Positions 23,572 through 35,355 of a stretch of 64,000 bases of DNA are shown here, piece after piece; position 1 is the first letter of the stretch, and each line of letters begins with the position of its first letter. Source of the stretch: Macrolepiota albuminosa (lineage: Eukaryota > Basidiomycota > Agaricomycetes > Agaricales > Agaricaceae); assembly GCA_027475525.1 (NCBI GenBank), contig JAMWFC010000036.1:248001-312000 (forward strand), written 5' to 3'. The position numbers and the translations under genes are program-made. Below the pieces are notes generated by a model, which worked only from the letters and a program-made list of their open reading frames with translations, was not told the origin of the DNA and ran no database searches.

Positions 23572-24082
23572 ACTTAGGGGTAAGCTACAACAGCTCATAT
23601 GTCAGTTTACACTATTCGAGGGTTGAGGGGACAATTATATTACTTTGTAGGTGCAATGCAGCAACGTAATATCGGACAAGACAAATAATTATATATTAAT
23701 ATATTATACATACATACATATTATATACTATGCCCTACGGCACAGTCAACAGGTCACAAGGGGCACATTACTTTTACGATAGCTGAGGCCTGCCGTTTCA
23801 GTATCCTGCGACAAAAGAGTGACGAACCTTAAATTGTCGCTGAGAAGGGACTCAATATTTTCTGCATAGACATATTTTTCTTCAGGTGAACCTCGTATAT
23901 CTCACAATACAGAGTTCAGGATACATCACAACACATAATTCAGGAACAGCAAGATTTTACAAGTGATACTCGTATATCTCACAATACAGAGTTCAGGATA
24001 CATCACAACACATAATTCAGGAACAGCAAGATTTTACAAGTGATAAGGCTATAATAGTTACTACATCAGGAATATTATGGTT
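23572..24082. other. Intergenic; no gene seen
   Basis: It includes a 77-bp duplication (23892-24045) and AT-rich DNA around 23690-23730. It lies 3' of the large minus-strand gene and may hold its 3' UTR. Confidence 0.5.
23892..24045 (+). repeat. 77-bp exact tandem duplication (23892-23968 and 23969-24045)
   Basis: It lies just beyond the predicted stop of the gene at 24083-29736 and has no coding effect. Confidence 0.85.
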
Positions 24083-27000
24083 TCAGGGGTCGGAAGATGC
24101 AATTCTAGGACAGACTACAATGGTTAAATGAGTAAGCACATGATAATACGGATGTGTTACTACAATAAATACGTACCTTGGCGACGAGTGTGTTCCGAAG
24201 CAGTCGAAGACGGACGACCTCGTTTGCGGATATTTCGATCAGATACTGTAGTCGAACGACGATCAGCTGGCGAAACAGTTTCCTCTGTCGAGGGGTTGTG
24301 GCCCGAATGCTGATGCGAATACGGTTCATCTACAGCGTCATTAAGAGGCTCGAAGTCATCATCAAAATCGTCTCCATCGCTGTATACAAGGGTTTTGTAA
24401 ACGTCATCGTCCTTAGGATTGTTCCGATCTAGGCGAGGTGATATGTGCGATAGAGAGTACCCAAGTTCAGATGCCGTTTCCTTATCACCATAAACCAAAC
24501 CGTCGAGATAAGGACAATCTATTACATATAACTGAATAAACCAGTAATAAGAGAATAATGACAACCCTGTAGCGCACCGTATGCATCACAAGTAGACTTC
24601 TCTACAGTGTATGACGGGCCGTTCCAATAAAACGATTGGTCAGAAGAACTGGCTGTCATGGTTTTGAAATAATCCCATGCAGGCCCGCCGCGTATACATT
24701 TGCAAACTGCCGTCCGAACCGAAGAGGTACCCAGCCCTTCAACCTCGCCTTGTATTCCCGATGCACGAGCGGCTCTCTTAAGTAGAACAAGCATATGAGC
24801 ATGACGAGCTAAAAACACAGAGTAAATGGTCTGGAACGTGTCGTAACCGTTTAAAGAATCGCCAGGCCTGCGAAAGGTATGACGAAGGAAGTACCAGTAC
24901 ACAATTTTGCGGGCCCTCGAGCGGTTTTTGATAGACGACTCAAAGGCACGAACATCTGTATTAAACGGGTAGTTCCAATTTATAAGAGCACTATGCAATT
25001 CGAAATAATTGCACATCGAGAAAATAGACAGTGCGCCTTCCCAGGTATCCCAATCTGGCACGTGATGATACTCCCGGTCTACAAAAAAATAAATATTTTA
25101 AGAAATAAGTAATTAAATTAAATTGATTAAAAATTAGAAGGCAACATTGTGATGCTTACCTAGGTCGCCCTCAAAAAGTTTCTTTGTATACCAGTAGTAA
25201 TGCACGAGCATGCGGACCAGTATAGAATGAGAAGCCGTTCCGTGATCAGCGTTTGCGAGGGTTCGACTGCCCACGAAATGATGATATATACCAATAACGG
25301 AATCAGCGAGAGTGGTCGCAAGATAATAATGACCTCCAATACATATGGAAGGAACCGGTGTCACGACACAAAGTGGCACGTTAGGGCGCACGATACTACG
25401 GGATCAGTCATATATTATATACAGCAACATAAGGGCACCACTCACAAAACATCACCAGGTTCCAATACAACCACTTCGGTATCCCACAAGTCAGCGTTCG
25501 CCTCATACATTACGTATTTCTCCATAAAAATAGAGACGGTAGCGAAATCACTTCGGTATCCCACAAGTCAGCGTTCGCCTCATACATTACGTATTTCTCC
25601 ATAAAAATAGAGACGGTAGCGAAATCCTCGAAAGACCCGGACTTCGGTCACGCAATATACAGTAACTTGAAGCCCGTTTCTACCCGTAAGAAAGTACCAT
25701 ACCTGTTAGAACCAATGTGCCAGTAATGGTGGGCAGATCCGGTTGATGCTATTGCCCACCACATGTCAGATATCAGATAATTGTCGGAGGAGTCGCAATA
25801 CGAGTATTGCCCATTTACTTGCGACCACGCGAACCAATCACCTGACATGGACAAGACGGGAAATGGATCTCGTACTGCAGGCATATTGAGAGTGCTCAGA
25901 GCCCGCGGTTCCGCAGACGAAACAGCAGTGAACACGTCGATCGGGGAACCTCTACGCGTACGTTGAGTATCTAGCGATGTGAAATCTATCATATGTAATT
26001 ATATGTAATGATACGCAGGAACACACAAACAGGCGTACCATGAATAGTGGTAACACTGTATATGTTGCAGACGGATGCCAGTGTTGCACCGGTAAATCCG
26101 TTGTCTACATGGTCGACGCTGTCAGGTTCCGCTGAGTCAGGGGCTTTCTGGGAAAGCAACGCCCTTACGATGCGGACTTGACCTACAAATACTCGGGTGT
26201 CTGGAACTCCGGGGCTAGGACTCCGGGGTTCAAGACGAGGACAGGGGTAATCCTGGGATAGGGGACTAGAGTCCGGAGGTTTTGGGTTGGAGGTAACTGA
26301 GGTTAGGAGGGGGTGGAGTCATGAACCGGAGGTTCTAAGACGAGACCAAGTTAGTAAATCAAGAGTCGCGAAGTGCGTACCAAGCTTAGAGCACGCGAAT
26401 ACTAAGGCGTGCCAGTTGAAGCGTACCAAACAAGGCGTACCAGTCAAACAAGAGGGTACGCAATAACCAAAGTAATATCAAGACTAGCGAATACAGCGGA
26501 GAACTACACTATAAGTACTACGGATCGTGTCTCGGGATTCTGGGGTGTCTGGGATGAGTCCTGGGGGCCATTGAGTAGCGGTCAGGGACTGTATACCGGG
26601 ATCGCGCGTGTGGGGACGCGCGATCAATTGGCGCGGAGGGAGTCGCATTGAGTAGCGGTCAGGGACTGTATACCGGGATCGCGCGTGTGGGGACGCGCGA
26701 TCAATTGGCGCGGAGGGAGTCGTGATGTGTGGTGCGTGATGCGTGATGGCCAGATGCGAGCCGCGTGATCCAATCGTTGATGGCGGTTGATCCCGGGGTC
26801 CGTGATGCAGGGGTCCCGGGGAGGCTGGCTGATGGCGATTGTTGACGGCTGATGGCAGTCATTGATGCGTGTGATGGCGGCGTCGGCAGCTGTGGGGGCG
26901 GGGTGCACTGTGGGATTGACAGAAGAGGTTCCCGGGCGGGGCTCGGGGGTGTCCCGGGGAGGTTCTGGGGGGGAGGGGTCGTGACAGACGCCTTTGATCA

Positions 27001-29736
27001 ATACGGCAGCATGGTCGGTCAGATATTTAGATATGCTGGTATTAGTGGGGTCCGTCAATTCATCCATAGAAGCAATCTTGACAAACGTCGGTCTAGTCGA
27101 CCCCCTAACGACCGAGTCGTGAAGCGAGTAAAACCATTGTAAATCCTCTTTTAACTGTAGGGTGTTGGTCTAGTCGACCCCCTAACGACCGAGTTGTGAA
27201 GCGAGTAAAACCATTGTAAATCCTCTTTTAACTGTAGGGTGTCCAGCAGCAGTTATGGAAACAGATTACAGTACTTACGTGGAACTTGGGAGTAAACCGA
27301 TACGCGCGGTTCGTACCATGAATTTCATACTCAACAGGACGTTCACCAGTCACAAATACAACGTCATCGGATACATCGACATCAGACTCGTCGAACTCCA
27401 AGTCCTGAAGTCATACGTCATACAGTGAAGTAACATAGTTATCACATTCAACAGGTTATGTACAGTAACGTCAAGAGTCAAATCAATGAGGACACAAGAA
27501 ACGCGTTTGGTAGGCCGTGTCCTGTCGATACTGTCACCATGCGTACCTTCGACGGTTTTGGCAGTCTTGCGCACTTGTTTTTTCCTTTTGGGAGAAGGAA
27601 TAGACGGCCGATTACTTGGTTTATCAGATCTTTGCAACCACATTTCCGATACATTACTTTTGGGAACCGAAACCGCAGTTTCTTCATCCGATGGAGGATT
27701 GAGGTTGTCGGAGGTTGACGGATTGATGTCAGGGATATCGAGAACGGTTTGCTCATCATTGATATCGTCACCTCTACCAAGTGAATATCTTTTATCAATA
27801 TAGACATTGGTGGGCCCATCAGAAGGAGAATCATCCTGATCGTTTAAAGAATATGGAGGAGGAGACACGAAAGATGGACGTCTGTCTGCCGCATCACGCC
27901 CACCAGGTTGTCCAGTTTCGTTCGTCGACTTGCTCAGATTTTTACTGCCAGCATGGACATCGTCGTTGAACGGATCGTCGGTAGTATCTTGTAAAGGTGA
28001 CATACATGTCCTACGAGTATCGCAAGAATCATCATCATCGATAGGTTGACGATACGGATCGCTACCAGCAGATTGAGAAGGATACACATTTTTATCACGA
28101 AGTCCGTCGTTGTCGAACTCGTTATCATTCGTAATTCCAGATGAACGGGAATCGGTGAGCACAGTGATGTTGGTACCATAGGCGCTTCCAGATGGTGAGG
28201 ACAGGGGTAAAGAATTGTCAGGAAAAGGCAAAACATCGGAATATACAACCATATCGAGCGCATCAATTACATCGGTTTGTGAAGATAGGATAGCAGGGAC
28301 ACTCGAAAACCTGTTCACGAGGTTCAGCCAATGAGGTGCGGCATCCCTCACCACCCCCTCCAGATGTTGAAATGCGGATCTGAGTTCCTGTAGGAGGTCC
28401 CCCCCCCAGAGCTGCAGAAAACAACACCTTCCACAATGCCCGATCCGCTTCCACTACAGCAGTAGGTCGTTCTAGCCCTCCTATGTGATTCCATAACTAA
28501 CACATTAACGATACATTTAACTATCAATATGGCATGCGAAAGAACAATCACACCTTAAACACTGTATCCTTCGCGCCAACTTCATTATACTCGTGAGGAT
28601 TGAGTAACATGAGAGGCGATATGGCCAACGCGATATACAAAGAATTATGAAGAACAGTTGTGCGACCTTGAGGAGCTGAACCGTGAACTTGGCGAATATG
28701 CGCGAGCCCAGATTGGTCATTCTCTGATCTGCGGTATCAAACTCTAAAACGTAAATAACAACTAAACCGAATGGTATCGTACCTGGAAACTATCATACTC
28801 TCGATGGACTCGATGTCCGTAGGCAGAAATAAATTTCCCTTATATGAGCACCGATATTTTCAGCATTAACAATACACGTACAATATAAATATCAACGTAC
28901 CTTAAGAAGACATCCCAAATGCAGGGCCGCAGAGGTCAAGTTGATGAGTGTAGTGACAACATTTTTTTTGCCAACGTGCCGGGCGAGACTTGAGTACAAA
29001 CGAATCAAGGGTCCGCCTTCCGACGAATAATACGCAGAAGAGTCAAAGTGTTTATCTCTACAAGCCTTGGATCGAAGTGCACGTATATGAGAGTTTAGGG
29101 CATTCTGGGATCTCTCCAGTAGAGCAGGAATATTATTAAGGCTTCCCATAGGCTAGGTAATACATAAAATATCGTACTTGACCAATTGATAAAAGGCAAT
29201 AGAAATAATAACACGTACTGCTTTGTAGTTGTCAACTACGGGACCAGATGAAGAGGGTCTCCGAATAGCCCCCCTATTCATCATCTCAAACACGTCCACA
29301 ACACAATAGGCCATGAGAATCTGAAATCGAGCATCCGTCAGGTTCTTTTCAGCTATCGTGGGCACATCATCTCCCACCATAAGAGCACGAAACAGAGAAT
29401 ACTGATCATCCTTGCGGGCAGGAGAAAATGTAGCTTCCTCACATCATCTCCCACCATAAGAGCACGAAACAGAGAATACTGATCATCCTTGCGGGCAGGA
29501 GAAAATGTAGCTTCCTCTGTAATTATATGGCTAACAAGTTGCTACAAACACGATATCAGCATGTAATTATAGGATCATCAACAATAAACGAGTCGACAAT
29601 GTTCACTCACGTGGATTGCCGTGTCTTGTCCATAGCGGGTAGCAAGATCTCCGTCCGATAGCAGCGCATCAGTGAACCAGGAACAGGACACGAAAGCCTC
29701 GTTTGATAAGCGAGGATGAGGGAAAGTCACAGGCAT
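24083..29736 (-). CDS. Large intron-rich hypothetical protein with C-terminal AT-hook (module gene 1)
   Basis: Exon 1 (29736-29611, 42 codons) starts MPVTFPHPRLSNEAFVSCSW and ends at a GTGAGT donor. Exon 2 has HIITEEATFSPARKDDQYSL, FRALMVGDDVPTIAEKN and CVVDVFEMMNRG. Later exons include IPALLERSQNALNSHIRALR, LEGVVRDAAPHWLNLVNRFS (followed by a long Ser/Asp-rich acidic region to about 27480), DLEFDESDVDVSDDVVFVTG, FPVLSMSGDWFAWSQVNGQY, HHVPDWDTWEGALSIFSMCN and YVIDCPYLDGLVYGDKETAS. Near the C-terminus RKRGRP is an AT-hook, which binds the minor groove of AT-rich DNA. The last exon ends VCPRIASSDP with TGA at 24083-24085. Estimated length is over 1000 residues. A nuclear, DNA-associated role is inferred from the AT-hook alone. 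No enzyme domain is recognised. Overlap duplications at 25473, 26569, 27091 and 29363 disturb the raw frames, as does a G9 run near 28405. Confidence 0.6.
25473..25626 (+). repeat. 77-bp exact tandem duplication (25473-25549 and 25550-25626)
   Basis: It falls within the large gene between the exons ending near 25648 and 25391. One copy must be removed to judge the exon-intron structure. Confidence 0.85.
26569..26722 (+). repeat. 77-bp exact tandem duplication (26569-26645 and 26646-26722)
   Basis: It lies within the G-rich intron block and duplicates the GCGCGT/ACGCGC near-palindrome. Confidence 0.85.
27091..27244 (+). repeat. 77-bp tandem duplication with one mismatch (27091-27167 and 27168-27244)
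   Basis: The single difference is GAGTCGTG versus GAGTTGTG, a CpG to TpG change. It is the only one of the 77-bp set that is not identical. Confidence 0.8.
29363..29516 (+). repeat. 77-bp exact tandem duplication (29363-29439 and 29440-29516)
   Basis: It lies inside coding exon 2 of module gene 1. Since 77 is not a multiple of three, it shifts the frame. With one copy removed the exon reads through from HIITEEATFS to GDDVPTIAEKN. Confidence 0.9.
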
Positions 29737-30273
29737 ATAACGAAAATATCAGAAAGTACGTGTGTGTGTGGAGAGGGCAGGAGGGAGTACAAGATGGAGG
29801 TTTGGAGGTGTTAACTCGCCACCTATATATATATGTATAAAATAAAAATCATAATTTTCAGTAAATAAAAATATATATGTAATAGCGGCCCATATTTAGT
29901 TTGACATCGGAGTAACTAGGTACGAATTCGAATAACAAAGATTAGTCATACAAACCAGACACAACCTTTAGCAAGTAAAACCATCAAACAGTAAGTACGT
30001 GCTATAATATCAACGAATATGAAGGTCATACCGATTTAGTTTTATATGTCCATAACACTCTTACATGAGTCCGCCGGCAAATTGAAAACAATATCAATTC
30101 GGTACATCACACCATATTTTGTAGTCAAACACAGTGATGTACGCAGAAATAGTACGACGTAGTCCAGCAAAGCAAAAAAATCAAGGTATCAGAACGCGGC
30201 AAACAACAAAATCAAGCTTGTACTGACAGGCGCGGAAAAATAAAGGGACTATACGCAGTCCACGCGACAGCAA
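29737..30273. promoter_or_regulatory. Intergenic region with the presumed promoter of module gene 1
   Basis: These 537 bp separate the stop of the next minus-strand gene (30274) from the start of module gene 1 (29736). A TATATATATATG-like AT tract lies at about 29823-29835, some 90 bp upstream of the ATG, in a plausible position for a TATA region. Otherwise no features stand out. Confidence 0.3.
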
Positions 30274-32935
30274 TCAGATTACTTCTTTATTTTTACCTTT
30301 CCCCTTGGGTAGCCCAGCAGAACGAGTCGGCTTAGAGGTAGCACCACGAGTTGTGGCCGATGCCAATATACCAACACCAGATCGGGGAGAAGCAGTCGAA
30401 CCAGCGACGCGAGACGTCTTGGCGCTGGCACTACAGCGTTCGGAGGGTATACCACCCACAGAACCAGAAGAAGAAATAGCTTTCGACCCTCCCGGAGCAC
30501 CAGATGCAGGCCCTTCAAGACCACCGGGTTTCATCAAGGATGCCATGCGCCTGGTGCCTGCACCACCAACCACAACAAGATCAGGGGTGTGAAGAACCAT
30601 GACGAACTTGATGTTAGTAGAAAGGAACCTAAAAATAAGTAAATAAATAACCAATAAGAATATCGTAACAAATAGTGAACGTACACTGAAGAGGAACCTT
30701 CAAACCATCCAGCTGTGTAACCCACGGCAACAACAGACCCCTCAGGAACATCGGACGTGTTACCATTGTATGAGCGCCAACTAGTGATAGCATTGAAGTC
30801 GGCAGCCAAAAACCAAAAGGCAGGCCCAGTTTCCGAATGACCGTCGTATACAGGAACTGGAAGGAAATAAATAAATAAGTAGTCAAATAATGACATGGAA
30901 GACACACCTGTCGATTCATAATTTATTACCGCCTCCATAGAATTCTTAAACTTCGGAGTCGGTACAATGGGAGCAGATTTGACAGAAAACATGGAATCGT
31001 CTGTAAGTACAGGAGGCTTCGAAAGAGCAGGCACTGAGTAGCCACCCGCTACAAAGTGCAGTCAACACAAAGGTATGCTACACGCAAGTTGAAAATTTAC
31101 AGTTTTTGAAGGACACGCTCTTCCCTTCGCCTCTGGTTACAAAGGCCATCCCATAGCTTGAGTAAGAGCCCATGGGATCAGAACGTAATCCCAACGCGTT
31201 TCCAACATTGGCCATAGAACGTAGAAATTCTTGCTGGAATGGCACAATCATCAATCGTTTCTGTTTATAGGGGGACGAGTAACTGCCAACTTCTATGCTG
31301 GAATCGAAGAGATGAGAAGCAGACATGACGCCAAACATGACGTCGATGCAAAAAGCGTTACCCCCATTATTTAATGCAAGGCGACGAGATTTAGCAGTAA
31401 GATTATCAGGATGTATGCGAGCTGAATGCACGTATAAGCCATGTTCGACCCACAAGAGGCCTCGAACCAAAGACCTATAAACGTGTGTAACGATGATGCA
31501 CATGAACAAGACAACATAATCACATACTCTGCATTTTCTCTGGACATCTTCGATGTCACGGCTGATATACGTGCAAATCGCACTGATCCATCACTGATTT
31601 GTTTATCATACCCATACGGTATGATATTGAACATGCGACTGGGCAAAAAATACGTCAATAAATGTTAACAGAACGGTAATTATTGCAATGCGGATGCTAT
31701 AAACAGACATACAGAAGAGATGGGAGGGTATTATATGTAGCAGAGAACATAGGATCCTGTACATCCGGCTGCATAACCAGAGGATTGGTAACCATAACAG
31801 TCGGATCAGTAGCACCGTCGAATCTAATATATAAAAAAAAAAAAATCAGAATGCAGAAATCAATCAAGCAAATAATAAGACGCTACTCTTCAATATCATA
31901 GTGTTCACCAGCACCAACATTGACAGGATCGTCGCGTTTAGTAGCGACGCCATGCACAGACGTACTGGCGTCTTCCATAACACGACAATCTTCGTTATCA
32001 CCAGCACCCTCTTGCTCGTCGGCGGAGGCAGCAAACCCTAATGATTCGTCATCGGAATTTTCGCATGCAATCGGCGCACTGTCTGAGAAAACTAAGTCTG
32101 CCGCATCAGCTTCATCATCGGGTAATTCCAACGACTCAAAGCCACTCCCGTCGACCCCGTCGTCGGAGGNNNNNNNNNNNNNNNNNNNNNNNNNNNNNNN
32201 NNNNNNNNNNNNNNNNNNNNNNNNNNNNNNNNNNNNNNNNNNNNNNNNNNNNNNNNNNNNNNNNNNNNNTAAGTCTGCCGCATCAGCTTCATCATCGGGT
32301 AATTCCAACGACTCAAAGCCACTCCCGTCGACCCCGTCGTCGGAGGTGTCTTTATCGACAATAGGGTCACTAATAGCGTAGAATTTTGTTGTCCAATGAA
32401 TGAGCAGGCGGTTTACGAACGCAAGATATACCGATACCACAAAGGAGAATAAAAATAAAAGATACACTGCATGAGCAGTATTTACAAGAACATAACATTA
32501 GTACGCACATGACCGGGGACTCAACGCTTGAAGGGCCACCCACCCTCTTCTTTTTCAGCGAAGGCGTACAGGGCGTACTATCACTACAAACAATAAGCAA
32601 TCATTGAAATCAACATGATATACAAGCATGTACACATCACGGGCGACACCAATTTTGCGCTTGGCTGAAGAGGAAGATGCAGAATCGGCATTGACAGGCG
32701 AGTTGCCGGCTAACACAGCTGCAAATATACTGATAGCGCATGTCAAGGTCGTACATACAAACGATTACATAATGCACACGTTCAATTGGTCTGCATTTCT
32801 TATAGTCAAATATATCAGTATGAAAATAACACGTAGGCAGACATAAATTTACAAAGCTTGCAGCTGCTCGTACAAAGGACGCGTCATATCTTCCGGTTTA
32901 TCTGTGGTTTTCTTTGACTTTTTGCGTGGAGGCAT
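30274..32935 (-). CDS. Acidic nuclear-type hypothetical protein (module gene 2)
   Basis: The start MPPRKKSKKTTDKPEDMTRP (ATG 32933-32935) looks like a nuclear localisation signal. Next: SSSSAKRKIGVARDV joined across an intron to DSTPCTPSLKKKRVGG, an Asp/Glu-rich stretch (GFESLELPDDEADAADL), MFNIIPYGYDKQISDGSV, LLWVEHGLYVHSARIHPDNL, IVPFQQEFLRSMANVGNALG, KPPVLTDDSMFSVKSAPIVP, GPAFWFLAADFNAITSWRSY, VPEGSVVAVGYTA, and a Gly/Ser/Lys tail ending PKGKGKNKEVI (stop at 30274). At least six short introns are needed. The join of exon 1 is not resolved in phase. The N gap and its flanking repeats sit in the acidic exon. I have an impression that similar proteins recur in mushroom genomes, but I cannot name a family. 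Confidence 0.55.
32093..32346 (+). repeat. 77-bp repeat on both sides of a 100-N gap (32093-32169 and 32270-32346)
   Basis: The two copies are identical and the N run is exactly 32170-32269. A gap flanked by the same 77 bases on both sides is what a scaffolder leaves when two contigs overlap by one assembly k-mer but are not merged. Real missing sequence here is therefore doubtful. Confidence 0.95.
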
Positions 32936-34040
32936 GATAGTACCGAGTATAACAAAATAGAGACAAATACAGCGAGAGATAGATAGAGCAGAAGAGCGAG
33001 GATAAGGATGCCTACAGCACGCAGTTTTTATGGTGTCCCGGCAGACTAACAGACATGTAAACGTCAAAAGTAACGGAAGTTGAATAATCCAAATATAATA
33101 GTACAAGTACCCATGGTTGAATGATAAACTGAATACACAGGCCAAATATAGGGGAAAAAGAGTTTAAAACAAATAAAAATAAAAATAAAAGTACAGAAAC
33201 ACGGAGTTTACAATGGGTTAGAAGCTTTGAGCCAGCCATTCGGTAGACGGATAAAGAACAATTAATACTCGCTTAGACAAATTGAACGACACCACCTGCG
33301 TAAGAAAACGCGACTTCACATAAGCTCTACATGCACCAGACCGGCAAGCCTGGATGTAGAAAAGCAAAAAAGCGGAAAGATCCAGATACTACGAGAAATG
33401 TAGCAATAACGGTGTAAGAAGGAAGGGATACAATAGGCAAGCCAAAAGGTTAATTTGACGTAGCCTTGTTCAATCCCATAGTAATAACAGAGTAATATGT
33501 AGGTAATATGAATAGGCAAACTAATCAGTCAGTTTGAATTAACCTATTTCAATCCTAAAAGATGATAGAAGCAAAGTAACCCACTCAGTATCAAGGGAAC
33601 AGACAATCTATAAGCCAAAATCAAATAAATTGATACAACGGAATAAGCAATATATCGACGTGGAAATGCACATGCTTCGAAACAAAGAGAAAAGAACACA
33701 ATCCCGTGGGACGGGAGAACCCATGGGAAAGAAGTTGCCTGTGAGACAGTTAGAGGTTTCGCAGACAGGGAGACGCAACAAATCGGGTCGGTCTTATCTT
33801 TCCAAACACGTTGAATAGGAGAGATAAAATATATCCGAATCGCTAAGAAGCCAGACAGACAGTCGACCCTTAAACGTTGTCTGAATTATACCGATGCAAC
33901 GCGACATGAGAACAAGAAGCCATGCAGATAGTCGACCCTGAAAAGATGTTTATAATAGACGTCTGCCGTACGACACGAGACAGCATCAGCTCACCAGACA
34001 TTCCGTAGCCCATCTTATCATCGCATACACATATACACAA
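32936..34040. other. Divergent intergenic region between module genes 2 and 3
   Basis: Gene 2 is transcribed leftward and gene 3 rightward from this 1.1 kb stretch, so both promoters should lie here. Short frames (for example 33012-33239 minus, 33630-33818 plus) show no domain and no splice structure. Confidence 0.4.
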
Positions 34041-35355
34041 ATGAACAACGAGTACGACAAAAGCAATGCAAGTGCGTACTGAATGAAGCCTTTTAGAATT
34101 ATAAAAGAAAAATATATATATTTACATGGACATTGACATAGGAAGTACCTTGGAACGACATGTTGAGTATGACGAGCACCGGGGAGAAGCATGACTTCAT
34201 GACATTCTTCAGGTGAAATGAAAATATATATGTATGGTGTCCACACATAGATTTAATGGATCGTGAAGATTCCGGAATGGAAAAATACGGTAATAGTCCG
34301 GCAATACGAGAGCCCAAAAATATGGAGACTACTGCTAGCAGATGAGGACGGCAAGGTGACGAACAAGGAAGCAACATTCACGGTGTATGGTGCAATAGCA
34401 GACATAGATTTGCCCCCGTTTAAGATAGGAGGATCTATAAAGTGAGTCTTCAACGTCGCTACACATATCAAAGATGCCTGATAAATATATAGTGAATTCA
34501 ATCGGAAATGCAAATACCTCAAACAGTCAATAAAATTGGATGGTCTTGGCACGCAGCAGTTTGACGACGCCATTGCTGCGGCAAAAATAGTATACAAAAC
34601 ATTTGACCGGGAGTTCAAAGAGGGCGATCTGGAAGAATGGTCAGAAGAAATGTCAGATGAAGGAAACAAGATATTGTACGCAAACAACAGGGTATTTACA
34701 CCCGCAAAGGACTTGGACAAACAAGAAGTTCACATTCCGTTCGAAAAGGACACTGACCCCAACGGATTGCTTGAAAAAATTGCATGAGGGGGGTTCAAGA
34801 GGACATCAGACAATGTCATCGAGTACACACAAGCAAGGATAACACTAGACGGAGACAAAACGTACGTATATATAGACAAAGACCATAAAACATATATGCT
34901 CACACAAATCAAAGGATAACACTAGACGGAGACAAAACGTACGTATATATAGACAAAGACCATAAAACATATATGCTCACACAAATCAAAGGTTCAAGAG
35001 GATCAAACCGCAGACCTTCCATCTCGGCGATATAGTTGCGGCCCAGGTTTCCTTCGCAGTCGTTCCATTGAGGGGAGGGAAGTACAAGATGTTAACAGTT
35101 TTGAGATCGATAACGCTGCTGGACGAAACACTTGCACTAGTGAGCGGCCATATAAACAATAAATGTATTATGCTCACACTGACAATTACTAAGAAGAGGA
35201 AGAGGCAACCACTCAAATGCAAAGACTACGAGCCGGTGAAAAGGAAGCTCCTACCGTATGAAGACGACGGAGAAAACCGACAGAGGGCCAGCAAGGTGGT
35301 CAGTCCCGGCATTTTCGAGAAACAAATGTTGAATTACATGAACATTGACGACTGA
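34041..35355 (+). CDS. Hypothetical protein with TSTG-HDF and GGF/VGDI-like motifs (module gene 3)
   Basis: Possible exon 1 starts MNNEYDKSNASA (34041). The next exon is EVPWNDMLSMTSTGEKHDFM, TFF (about 34147-34211). Then WRLLLADEDGKV, YGAIADIDLPPFKIGGSIK, DGLGTQQFDDAIAAAKIVYK, SDEGNKILYANNRVFTPAKD and HIPFEKDTDPNGLLEKI. A GTACGT-AAAG intron, visible only when the 77-bp duplication is collapsed, joins LDGDKT to FKRIKPQTFHLGDIVAAQVS, then LTVLRSITLLDETLAL. The end is VKRKLLPYEDDGE...YMNIDD (stop about 35355). One in-frame TGA at 34785-34787 (after EKIA) and an unresolved frame at the 34251-34265 junction suggest a damaged copy. Family function unknown. Confidence 0.5.
34835..34988 (+). repeat. 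77-bp exact tandem duplication (34835-34911 and 34912-34988)
   Basis: It spans an exon-intron boundary of module gene 3. Removing one copy leaves one donor, one acceptor and an in-phase join. Confidence 0.9.

Larger units (their letters stand above)
26190..27280. other. G-rich, strand-skewed block inside a long intron of module gene 1
   Basis: Exons ending RAYRFTPKFH (about 27285) and beginning VRIVRALLSQKAPDS (about 26180) are separated by about 1.1 kb, against about 60 bp for the other introns. The plus strand here is rich in G runs (GGGGTCCGTGATG, GGGGGGGAGGGG near 26970). It contains GATCGCGCGTGTGGGGACGC followed by GCGATC, a near-palindrome. The minus frame 26624-27067 is Pro/Arg-rich and probably not a gene. 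It may be an insertion. Confidence 0.4.

Noticed and set aside
26624..27067. 147-codon Pro/Arg-rich minus frame
   Set aside because: It translates the G-rich block and crosses a 77-bp duplication. No domain, and it lies in an intron of the larger gene.
32170..32269. Unsequenced DNA of about 100 bp
   Set aside because: The gap is flanked by identical 77-mers, so the N run is most likely a placeholder between overlapping contigs.
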